Part shown: piece by piece, positions 23,901-35,429 of the stretch
Layout: the number at the start of each line of letters is the position of its first letter
Position numbering within the stretch: position 1 is the stretch's first letter
Source: Acephala macrosclerotiorum
Taxonomy: Eukaryota; Ascomycota; Leotiomycetes; Helotiales; Mollisiaceae
DNA: 64,000 nucleotides
NCBI GenBank assembly: GCA_014904845.1
Contig: MU119274.1
Location: 1 to 64,000 of the forward strand
Reading direction: 5' to 3'
Program-made: the position numbers and the translations under genes
Notes under the pieces: generated by a model
The model's input: only the letters and a program-made list of their open reading frames with translations
Told to the model about the DNA's origin: nothing
The model's database searches: none

Positions 23901-26900
23901 ATAAAAAATGATAATTTTATATTTTATAAATTTATAAATATTTTTAAAAATATATATATTAAATTACGTTTTATTATTAATATTATAATACGTTTATAAA
24001 AAATATAATAATATTATATAAAATTTAATTATAATTAAAAAAATAAAAACTAATATAATAAATATAAAAGTTTTTTTTTTTATAATAAATATTATAAAAA
24101 ACGAAAATATTAAAAAAAAATTTATATTTATAATAAATAAAAATATTAATTAATAAAATATATAATAAATTTATAATAATAAATTAAAAATTAAAAATTA
24201 AAATTAAATTAATTATTTATAAATTTTAAATTAAAAAATTTAAAAAAATTAATAATATATAAATAATAATTATTTTAAATAATTAATTTATTTATTATAT
24301 AATTATAAAAAAAAAATTATTATTTTAATATTATAATTAAAATTATTTAAATTAAATTAATATTTATTTTTTATTTTTAAAAAATTATATTAAATAATAA
24401 AATCGTTCGAAATTTAATTTAATAAAAATATTATTTTATAAATATATATTTTTTATTTAAATTTTAAATTTTAATAATTTTAAAACGTTTTAATTTAAAA
24501 AAATAAAATTATTTTAATTATTTATAAATAAAACTATATATGAATATTATTATATTAATTAAATAATTATTAAAAAAGTTTTAATAAATTAATTATAATA
24601 TAAATATTAAATATATAATTAATTATTTAAAAATTTAAATTTATTTTATAAAATAATTAAAAATTTAATTATTTAATTATTATTAATATTTTATATTTAA
24701 ATAATAAATTAATTTTACAAATAATAATTTAATTTATAAAAAATATATTTATAAAAATAATATAAAATATTTTTTATATATATTAAATTAATACGTATTA
24801 AAAACCGTTTAATTATATTATTTATAATATTAAAAAAATAAAAATATATATATAATTATTTAAAACGAATTAATTATTAAATTAATTAATAAAAAAATAA
24901 TATTATTTTTATTTTATTAATTTTTAAAATTTATTTTAAAAAAATTATTAAAAAAATTAAAATAATTCGTATTATTATTAAAAACAATTTAAATATAAAA
25001 TTTATTAATTATATTTAATATAAAAATTTAATATAAAAATAAAAATAATTATATAAATTATTAATAATTAATAAAAAAATAAATATAATTAATAAATTTT
25101 CGTTTTATAATAATTAAATTTTATTATATAAAAAAGAAAAAATTTTATTTTAATTTTTTTTATTTAATAAATTAAATAATAAATTAATTAAATATTAAAA
25201 ATAAAAATAATTAAAGAAATCGCGTAATCGTAAATATTTTATTAAAATTATTAATAATAAAAAATTTAATAACGTTTTTACGATTATAATTTAAAAAAAT
25301 ATATATAATATTTATATTTTTTATAATAAATATAAAAAAGATTAAAATTAATTTTAAAATTATATTAAAAAAATATTATTATAATTTTTAAATATTTATT
25401 TAAAAAATTTTAAAAATAAAAAACGAAAAATTTAATTATAAAAAAAAAAGAATTTTATAAAATTTTATTATATTAAATATATTAAAATTTTTTTTTTATT
25501 TAAAATTAATTAATAAAATTAAAAATAAAATTATTAATAATTTTTATAAAAAATTAAAATTTATAATTTAAATTTATAATAATAAAAATAAATAAATAAT
25601 AATATTAAAAATTAATTAATAATTTATTTTAATTTAATTTTTAAATAAAAAAATTAAAATATAATTTTAAAATATTATTTAAATTTATATTTAATTTATA
25701 ATAATTTTTTAATATTTTATATTAATAAAATTATATAAAAAAAATATTATTTATATTCGTTTAATATTATTATAATTATTTTAAAATTATTATATAATAT
25801 TATTAAAAAATTATATATTATATTAATATATAATTTTTATTTATTAAAATTTAATAAAAAAATAAACACGTAATTAAAAACGTATTAATATATAAAATTT
25901 ATAATATAATAAAAAAAATTAATATAATTATATAATAATTCGAATTTTTTATTATTTTTATAATTATTTATTATATAAATATTTAATTAAATTAAAAATT
26001 ATTAAAAAAACGTTTTATAATTAATATTAAAATTTTATATTAATTATATAAATATTAAAATTTATAAAAAATTTAATAAAAATTTAAAAAAATATATAAA
26101 TATTAATTATATTATAATACGAATAAAAAAATAAATTAAAAATAAAAAAAATATAAATAAAAAAATATTTTTTATATTATATTTTAAATGTTATAATTAT
26201 TTAATTTATAAAATTAAAAAAATTAAAATTTTTCAAAATAATATTATTTTTAAATTTTTATTATATAATTTTTATGTATTAATAAATTATAATAAAAACA
26301 AATTTAATTTAATTAAATTAAATTAATAATATAAATATAATATTATTTTAATAATTATATATAATATTAAATTTATTTAAAATTAAAATTTTTAATTTTT
26401 ATATATTTATTAAATTTAAAATTTATAATTAAATAATTATACAAAAAATAAATTAATTTAAATTTATATTTATTACGTTTTATATAATAAATTTTTATTA
26501 AATTTTTATATATTAATTTAAAAATAATTTTTTATATATTTTATAAAAATTTTATTATAAATAATAAATATTTTTTTTATTAATATTATAAAAATTTATT
26601 TTAAATAATAAATTTTTAAATTATATTAATTTTATATAAATAATTAATAATTTATTTTTAAATTAAAATTTAAAAAACGATTTTATAATTATTAAATATT
26701 ATATAATTTTAAATTAAAATTAAAAACATTATAAATTAATTTAATATTAATATTTTTTTATTATATTAAAAATTTATTATTATTAATTTAAATAAAGAAA
26801 ATAAAATAAAAAATTAAAAAATATATAATTAAATTTTCAAAATAATATTATTTTTAAAAAATTTAAATTTAAATAATAATTTATAAAATAAATATAATAT

Positions 26901-29424
26901 TCTAATTATAATTATAATTATTTATTATTAAATTATAATATTAATATAATAATAATTATTATATATTTTAATTAAAAAAAATTAATATAAAATTTAAAAA
27001 TATATTTATATTTTAAATTTCAAATTTAAATTTTTAAATAATTAATAATTTTTATATTTAATATATAAAAATTATAATTATTAAATATATTATATTAATA
27101 TATTTAAATATTTCAATATTTAATTTTATTAATTAAATATAAAATAATAAAATTTAAATCAAAAAAAACTTTTATATATAATATTAAAAATTTAAAAAAA
27201 AAATTTATTAAAATTTTAATTACGTTTTTTTAATTTATATTTATTACGTATAATAAAAAAATTTATTATAAAAATTAAAACGATAATAAATATTATATAT
27301 TACGATTTTTTTTTAAAAAATAATAAATTTTTACGTTATTTAAAACGTATTTATATTATAATTAATTTAAATTTTTATTTTTATTTTTATTTTATATATA
27401 AATTTATAAATTAATATTTAAAATATTTTTTTTTTTTTAAAATATTTTTTTATTATTTAATAATAAATATAAAAAATAAATTAATTATAAATATAAAATA
27501 AATAAAAATTATAATAATAAATATAATTAAAAATAATTATTTTTAAAAAAAAATATTATATTTATAAAATATTTTTTAAATAAAAAATAAAAAATATATA
27601 AAAAAATTTAATTATAAAAAATAAAAATAAAATAATTTATAACGTTAAAAAAAATTTATATTTATAAAATTTAAATAATAAATAAAAATCGTAATAATAA
27701 AAATAAAATAAATTTATAATAATAAATAAATTTTATTATATATAAATTAAATAATATATTAATAATATTTTAATAATTATAAATTTATTTATTAATTTTA
27801 ATATTTAAATTTTTAAAAAATATAAAAAATAATTTTTTTTTAAATTAATTATAATTAAATTATATTTTTAAAAATAATAAATTATTTAAAAAAACGAAAA
27901 ACGAAAAATAATAAAAATATTATAAAAATATAAAAATTAAAATAATAATAATAATAATAATTAATATTATATAAATAAAAAAAATATTATTAATATAATT
28001 TATATAATAAATAAAAAAACAAATATAAAATTTATAAATAAATTATAAAAGAAAATATTAATAAAAAAGATTTTTAAATTTATATAATATAATTTAATTA
28101 TATATAAAAAAAATTTAATTTTTAAATTTAAATTAATTTATAAAATTAAAAATAAAATAATAAATAAAATATATAAAAAAATAAAATTTATAATTTAAAA
28201 TTTTAATAATAAATTAAAAAAAGAATTTTTATATAAATTTTTATTATTTAATAAATAAATTAATAAATTATAATTTTATAATATTATTATAAAACGTTAT
28301 ATAAATATATATATAATTATAAATTTTAATTTAATAAATAATTTTTATTATTTTATTTTAAAAAAACGATTATAATTATAAATTTTTTATATAAATTTAT
28401 ATAAATAAATATATATTATAAATAAAAAAATATTTAATAATAAAATTATAATTTAAATAAAAAAATCGAATTTATTAATTTAAATATTATAAATTATTTT
28501 AATTAATATTGAAAATAATAAATTTATAAAATATATATTATATTTATTTATTATATAATATTAAATTTTAATTAATATAAATATAATAATTTTAAATAAA
28601 AAATTAAAATAATAATAAAATAATTTATTATAAAATATTAATTATATTTTAATTAATATAAAAATAATTAAAATATTTATATTTATAAATAATTTATATT
28701 TTAATAATATTAATTTAAAATCGTAAATTAAATATATAATTATAATAATTAATAAAATTTATATAAAAAAACGTTTTATAATTAATATTATAATTTTAAA
28801 ATAATTATATAAACGTAAAAAATCATAAAAAAATATAATAAATTTAATTTAAATAAAATATTATAAACGTTTATTAATATAAATAATTTTATAATAAAAA
28901 TAAAAAAATAAAAATAAAAATAAAAATAAATTTTAAATTAAATAAATTAATTTATTTTAAATTAAATTTTTAAAAATATAAAAATATAATTAATTATTAT
29001 TAATTAATTATATAAATTATTTATTAAATTTATAATAAATTAAAAAATTATTAATATTAAAATATATATACGTATTTATTACGTATTTTAATTAAAAAAA
29101 AATTAATATAAAATTTAAAAATATATTTATATTTTTAATTTTTAATTTAATTTTTTAAATAATTAATAATTTTTATATTTAATATATAAAAATTATAATT
29201 ATTAAACGTAATATATTAATATATTTAAATATTTTTTTAATATATTTTATAAAAAAAATTTAAAATTCATTTTAATAATTAATTAAAAAAAAATATATAT
29301 ATTATAATTTATAAATTTTTTTAATTAATTATAAAATAATATTAATTTTTTAAAATATAAATTAATTATTTAATTATATATTTTAATATTATTTAAAATT
29401 AAAAAATTTCGTGAAATCAAAAAT

Positions 29425-29496
29425 GCCTAAGGCAACAAGTAATAAGCGAGCTGCGTATCGGCCTAAGGCAACTAGTATAAGCGAGCTGCATATCGT
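29425..29496. repeat. Two tandem copies of an approximately 36-bp unit
   Basis: Two adjacent near-identical copies beginning GCCTAAGGCAAC and continuing through AGCGAGCTGC, at about 29425-29460 and 29461-29496. They form the left end of the GC-normal island inside the AT-rich insertion. Confidence 0.7.
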
Positions 29497-29533
29497 AGCA
29501 CGGAGAGGGATATCGCAGTACTAAGTAATTATT

Positions 29534-29629
29534 AGCAAGCGAATATTATAGCACGCGAATATTATAGCACGCGAATATTGTAGCACGCGAATATCGTAGC
29601 ACGGAAATATTATAGCACGGAGTATATTT
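29534..29629. repeat. 16-bp tandem repeat, about six copies
   Basis: Tandem array of AGCACGCGAATATTAT with one to several substitutions per copy (starts at 29534, 29550, 29566, 29582, 29598, 29614). It sits inside the GC island and is not A/T-degraded like its surroundings. Confidence 0.85.
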
Positions 29630-31497
29630 CAGCACGAGTTTATTTGAGTACGCTATATATTTCAGAACGGCTGCTTTTTGCCTTACGCATTAGGCACCAA
29701 TTTCAATTGTATGCCATTTTTATACTACGCACCATATGAACACTCTGCACAGCGCAGAGCAGACGTCTCTAGATCAAACTTTCGACGTAGAATCGAATGG
29801 TGCTAATTATAATATTGCGACGTTGCTAGTTATCGAGATATAAGAGATTCGAGGATTGAATAGAGTTTTGGTGTTCTTGCCGGAACGGGAAAATTATTAG
29901 CCTAGCTCAATGCTTAGCTTAATGCCTAGCTCAATGCCTAAGGCTGCTAATTACCGGGCCATGTGATTACAAATTTGCTATTACGCTGCGACTTGAATTG
30001 CTTGATTTCTACCGGTCGCAATAGAAATCTGTTTTATAGAAAGATGAATCTCAATTAAATCTACGATTTGCCGTTCTCGCATTTAAATTATCTTTTAAAT
30101 TAGTGATTTTAAATAGATTTCCGTAGAATTGTAATATTGAAGTTCTTATGGAGCCGGCAGAATCACGCTACGACCAATCACAAGCGCGGTACCAGCGCCA
30201 AAACAGCCAAATTAGGAAAAGTCCGCACTTAAGCGAGTCATTCTCATCCACTCGGGGCTTCAAAGCGGTAAAAATATCACCATATGAACATTAGATATAT
30301 AACGTCGAGATTATTATTAATAAAACTTAAAAATTTGTTTTTAATAGTAGTATACGTTAAAACGCGTTTTACGTTATAATTAATTATATTCTCGAATTAA
30401 AAAAAGTTTTATAAGAGTATACTTTAAAATTACGAGTTTCTAAAAATAATTTCGATCGCGAAATTAGTAAATAAAATTATTTTAACGAAAATAAATAAAT
30501 TATTTTAAAATTAATTAAAAATCAATTAAAGTTTTTTTTTTTTATAATTAAAAGCTTTAAAAATAATATCGATATACAAAATAATACTTATAAAACTTTT
30601 TATAGTTTTTTATAGAAATTAATATTTAGTTTTAATTTTTTTTTTTAATTATTTTGAAAATCTCGAAATACGTATTAAAATTAGCGAATTTAAAAATTAT
30701 TTCAATATTTAAAATCCGATTATTTTTATTTAAAATACTATAAAAAATTAGTATTTTAAAATAAATATTTCGATCGCGTAAATAGTAATAATTATTTTAT
30801 ACTTTTATATAAAGTAAAAATATTTTGAAAATAATTAAAAAAAAGTTTTAAAACTCTCGAAAATAATCGCTTTTTTTCGAATAAAACTAAAAAAAACTAT
30901 AAATCGATAAATATAAAAAAGCGTTTACAAAACGAATAAACAATTTATTACTAGTGCTAAAAAAACTACTTTTAAAATTAGACTTTTTCGAGAATTTTTT
31001 AAATCGCGTTATACTAACGACAAAAAACGAAAATAAACTTATTACGCTAATAACTTAGTATAACTAATTATAATACTATTTAAACGAGCTTTTTAATACG
31101 AAAAAAAAAGTTTTTAAATACTAAAAATCTAAAAAAACTAAATAATTTCAATTTGCGTAAATAGTATATAATTTTTTTATTATTCCAACTATAAATTCTA
31201 AATATAAACGCGTTTTTTTTTATTACAAAACAAACTACATAAAAAAGTATTAATTTAATAAGAGAATTATTATAGTATTAAAAGTATTTAAATAATTAAT
31301 AAAGAAAAAAAGTAATTCAAATAAAACGAGCGTTTAAAGCAGTTTTATTAGACTTTAATAAAAAATAGTAATATATTTTCATTTTTACTCGAACTAATTA
31401 GTAATTAATCAACAAATCATTTAAACTATTTAGCGGTCTCTCTTATTATCAACCATTCAATTGTTTATTTTGCTCGAATGATTAAAGGCTGACTGGT

Positions 31498-31512
31498 TTA
31501 ATGACCACTCTG
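31498..31512 (-). repeat. Right terminal inverted repeat
   Basis: TTAATGACCACTCTG, the exact reverse complement of the left arm at 20851-20865, followed directly by the octamer duplication. Confidence 0.88.
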
Positions 31513-31520
31513 CTCACTAG
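31513..31520. repeat. Target-site duplication, right copy
   Basis: Octamer CTCACTAG, identical to 20843-20850. Confidence 0.88.
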
Positions 31521-32683
31521 CGATCAAGCATTAAATCCACTCATGAAATATGGTCCCAAAACTCTTTTCGATTCGCTTCAAACAACTAGTTTGTATTGCT
31601 GCAGATGGGGACGTAGATTGCATCACAATTGTATGCGAAAAAAACAAAGATAGACGTTAGAAAAATAGTGCGAGACATAAAAAGCAGTCCAGAAAGCCAT
31701 TCGCGAGCTTCTGCGTCTCGTTGAGGGCAATGAAATTGAAGTCGTTCGAGTAGCTTCTAACTCATCTAGACCTTCAACTCAACATTTTAATCGACTACCC
31801 TTGCTGTTATTGCACTTGTAATTTTGAAGTCCAACAAAGAAATCGAAAGGGGGGGCTCTGCACTGGAAGGCATCCATTCTGAGCTCGCGATAGCCGACAT
31901 TGCCAAAGTTCAGGGCTCGGAGAAAGACGGGTTTAGATCACACGTGTATCGATTCGTTCGCAAAGAGATTTATTCCCTCTCCAAACCCAGCAAAACCAGT
32001 GCTTCTATGTCTGGAGCCTGGATACGGACCTAGAACGAGATAACTTCACTTGAGTTGCTGCTACCTCTTCTAAGCGTAGAATCTCTACCGCATATACCGA
32101 GGCAAGTCTGGCTATGATTCATTAAAAGCTGAAATATTGCAAGTATTAATTCATCTGTAGATGTTTCACTGTGTAAATTAACTTACCGAATCAAGTTAAA
32201 TGAATAGACTTTAATAGTGCCTAAGATTGCCTTACATCTTGCTAGTCAAAAACCTCGTAGAACCGACCATACATTTAAAGCTTCCTGAAAAGACATCAGT
32301 CCTAACTGTCGTAGATCTGTAGGTGAGTCCTTGAAAGCCAAGTGCAACACTCATGTATATCAAATATGTCACGTGTGCTCACCCCCTTTCGAACTTGTTG
32401 CCGAAGCGTGGTCAGGTTGAATAAACGGCCTCCAGAACACGCAGTTTTGCATTCCAAAGCTTATGTCTTCTGCTTTGCAGCTTGGTTAGATTCTGAGAAA
32501 GTTCTCACACAGTTTCATTGGCTCGTTCAAATCATGCTGCATGCGCGCATGCATATGTGGCGTTCTTAGGCAACAAAGTTGAAAATATTTTCTCGTGTTT
32601 GGATTTATATCCTCATATCCTCATATTGACTCCATTTGAACTTTGAGACACTCACCAAGTCAAACCCCGACGCTCCCCAGACT
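31521..32683. other. Upstream region of the HET-otubain gene
   Basis: About 1.2 kb of normal composition between the insertion and the HET start codon. A 69-codon open frame at 31824-32033 has no recognised domain. It presumably carries the HET gene promoter. Confidence 0.4.
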
Positions 32684-35167
32684 ATGCGTATTTTCCGCGA
32701 GGAAATGGAAACGGACAACTTGTATGCGAGGGCTCCCCTTGACCTCGCAGTTCAACACATAAGGCTGGTCGAGATCCAGCCTGGCGACGAATCCGAAACT
32801 ATTCAATGCAAATTTCATCGGTTCCCACTTTCAGAATGCCCGGAATACATTGCGCTTTCATACACGTGGGGACCACCGAAGGTTTACAAGCAAATCCTCG
32901 TGGACGATGCGCCATTTCCTCTCCGGAGGAACCTTTGGTGGTTCCTGTACTACACGAGGCTGCAGAACCAGAACCAAAACCAACTATTCTGGATCGACGC
33001 AATGTGTATTAATCAATTGAATAACCAGGAGCGGAATCACCAGGTTCGGTTGATGGGACAGATTTATAGCATGGCTAAGTCCGTGGCCGTCTGGCTCGGG
33101 GAAGCACAAGATGACAGTGATCTTGCCATGGACTTCGTGGAAACGAAAGGCCTAGCCCCCCTCAAAGCCAAGTCAGGCCGTTTTCAACCAATTTGGAACT
33201 GGTCACAGGGCAAGGCACTGCTACAATTATGCGAAAGGAGCTACTGGAGCCGGGTCTGGGTGGTCCAAGAGATTATGCATGCCCAAGACTTGACAGTGTT
33301 TTCTAGCAGCAAGAGTTTCCATTGGCAAAACCTCAAGCAGATCTTCCAGAAGCTGAGAGAAATTGAGAGCAATGGTCACATCGTTCACCATCCGAATGCA
33401 GCAGCGGTTTTAGCCAGTCCTGCCAGCGTTCTCATTGAAGCAAAGTCTGCTTGGGCTGGGAAACATGTTCCCTTGATATCACTTCTTTCAACTTATCGAA
33501 ATCTCCAAAGTTCGGACATTCGCGACAAAGTGATTGGCTTGCTGAGTCTCGCATCAGACAGCAAATTAGTGGTAGTGGACTACTCCTTATCACTTGATAG
33601 CTTCTTCTGGAGCGTGGTGACAGGAATATGGGAAATGGATTGCTCTGGTAAGGGCGTCGAAATGATGAAGGTTGCAGAGATCTTGAAGGAGACTTTAAAA
33701 TTACACGTGTCCAACGTGGAACTCGCAAGTAAGATTTATAAGGTCACAGGGGTTCCGCACGACGAGCTGAATACGCCATGGTCCCCGAGAAAGAGGATAG
33801 AGGCGCAGCAGAAGCTGAGTCAGGAATTTGATTCACTGTTTGAGAATCCAACTTCTAGTCGCGTCGCCTCAAACGTCGACTGCCAAAGAGTGGCGCAGAG
33901 CGATCTCGCGGTTCAGGAATGGTTCGCTGAGGAAGTCCAGCCTGCATTGAAGGTAGATCCAAGACACGGAGCGAGATGTGATCAATGCTAACGCGGCAAT
34001 AGGTTCGCTTGGTAGGAAAGAAAAGAGACAGCCTGGAGATCAAGGAGGAGTATTCAAAGAGCGACTCAAGATACTACGCACAAACCGCTGTGAGTATAAC
34101 CACCTGTGCTCGTTCATATCAAGTCATGGCCTCTGATGCTTTGCAAGGCTCTACCCCTGAAATATTCACATTATCGGCCAATAAAAAGTGACACAAGCAA
34201 TGGATGGCGCGGTAAGTGCAATAGGTCCCTCCTGAAATCAACAAATGCTCCTTCAATACGCCCTATTTGCTGGCAAAATCTACAGCAATCAGGAGCTAAT
34301 GCCGTTTCAGCCGTTGGCTTTGCATACTTTGAAGCCCTGTTGAACTTTCGGAAAACGAGTCCTTTAGAAGAGGAAATCCGGCGCATCACCTCTATGAATG
34401 ATCTACTAAGAAATTTTGGAGGCTTCGCAACCTGGATGTTTGGGGATATGGTGGAAGTGACGACGAACCTACTAAAGGCACTTGCAGAAAAGTTGCAATC
34501 GTCATTCAGAGATGCGAAGCACTTGCTACGCCAGCGATTCAATGAACCCCGCATCTCAAAGTCGATCACTCAACACCTCAGATTACTCGCAAGCTCATTC
34601 ATGAGGGTTAACCCAGATTTATATCAAGTTGCGTTACCAGATGGACTGGGGATCGATCGATACGCTAAAGATTTTATTGAATCACCAAGTCAGGAAATCG
34701 ATCATCTGGGTATGGCCCTTCTCGTGGAAGTTTTGCTCAAGCCAATTCAATTTGACTTGCAGATCAAATACGTAAATGGGGGGAAAGACCGCGCACTGGC
34801 ATCCAAAGGCCCTCCCAAGACGTTCCAAGAAGACTCCTTTAGTGGTTGCTCCAAGAATGTTGGTCTTCAAACAATTTATCTGTTATATCGACCAGGGCAT
34901 TACGACATTCTCTACAAAGCCCCAGTCAAATCTTCACCTGTCAACTCCTCGCCCGTACAGTATAAAAGAGATCCCAACAAACGAGTACGCCATAGGGGCG
35001 AGAAAGCCGTCGCACCGCAACAAGTATCACACCACCTTGACTCCCCACCAACTATTGAAAGGCCCATACTTCAATTCAGCCAACATAATATCGCGCACTA
35101 CAAACACCCCGATTTCCAGCCCGAGCAATGGACCCCTGAGCCTCAAACCGCGCTGACTTGGAGGTAA
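32684..35167 (+). CDS. HET domain fused to catalytically altered otubain-like domain
   Basis: Four exons (32684-33952, 34003-34089, 34148-34211, 34311-35167) give 758 residues. All junctions are GT-AG and in phase; intron 1 (50 nt) has a textbook branch site GCTAAC. Residues about 55-200 form an intact HET domain: YIALSYTWG (55-63), WIDAMCINQ (103-111), QVRLMGQIYSMAKSVAVWLG and RVWVVQE (190-196). From about residue 405 (LAVQEWFAEEVQPALK) the protein follows the otubain family (peptidase C65): LVGKKRDSLEIKEEYSKSD, KYSHYRPIK, GWRAVGFAYFEALL, EIDHLGMALLVEVL and YRPGHYDILY. The catalytic loop D-G-N-C reads D467-T-S-N470, so Cys is Asn, while the His (H670) is kept. HET domains trigger allorecognition death; otubains cleave ubiquitin. 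I infer a ubiquitin-binding sensor or decoy. Alternatives: two neighbouring genes, or decay. Confidence 0.78.
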
Positions 35168-35429
35168 CTATAGCACGGCGCACCAGTCTCAATTAGACCC
35201 GAAAGAGAAAGGTAAAGAATAATGAACATCTTGACAGGCTTGACTCAAGGCACTCTCACCACCGTTCACTCGAAGGAGTCTGTGTTTCTTTGACAGGGCA
35301 AAACTCCGAAGATGCCAAAGCAGGTGGACAAATAAAACTTGATTTAAGATCTAAAATACCACCAACCTCACGCAATCATCATCCTCCTTCCCCCTTCCTC
35401 TTCATCTCCCTCCCCACCCCCTCGCACCC

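Larger units (their letters stand above)
29408..30290. other. GC-normal island inside the AT-rich insertion
   Basis: About 880 bp of ordinary composition embedded in decayed DNA. It contains the 36-bp and 16-bp tandem repeats at its left, then unique-looking sequence. A 13-bp direct repeat (CACCATATGAACA) occurs at 29730-29742 and 30278-30290. No coding frame is recognised. It is either single-copy DNA caught between mutated repeats, or a later insertion that arrived after RIP. Confidence 0.6.
20851..31512. mobile_element. 10.66-kb hAT-like insertion, heavily RIP-mutated and composite
   Basis: A block bounded by perfect 15-bp terminal inverted repeats (CAGAGTGGTCATTAA and its complement) flanked by an identical 8-bp duplication. 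Just inside, both arms share GTCAGC after a 4-nt length difference. TIRs beginning CAG plus an 8-bp duplication are the hAT signature. No transposase frame survives: the outer parts (about 20.9-22.7 and 30.3-31.4 kb) are strongly AT-biased and the core (about 22.7-29.4 kb) is nearly pure A/T. hAT elements are usually 2.5-5 kb, so this is probably a hAT insertion that received nested repeats, all later mutated. A GC-normal island at 29.4-30.3 kb escaped. Confidence 0.8.

Noticed and set aside
29534..29629. CRISPR-like array (16-bp repeats)
   Set aside because: The repeats are directly adjacent with no spacers, and the host is eukaryotic.
20851..31512. Centromere or mitochondrial insertion as explanation for the extreme AT block
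   Set aside because: Exact inverted termini and an 8-bp duplication define an insertion. No mitochondrial gene or intron-like coding is visible.
33991..34106. Reading HET and otubain as two separate genes
   Set aside because: Possible, but the otubain N-terminal segment lies at the end of the HET frame. The next otubain exon has no ATG and is preceded by an in-frame stop and a consensus acceptor, so the fused model explains the sequence better.
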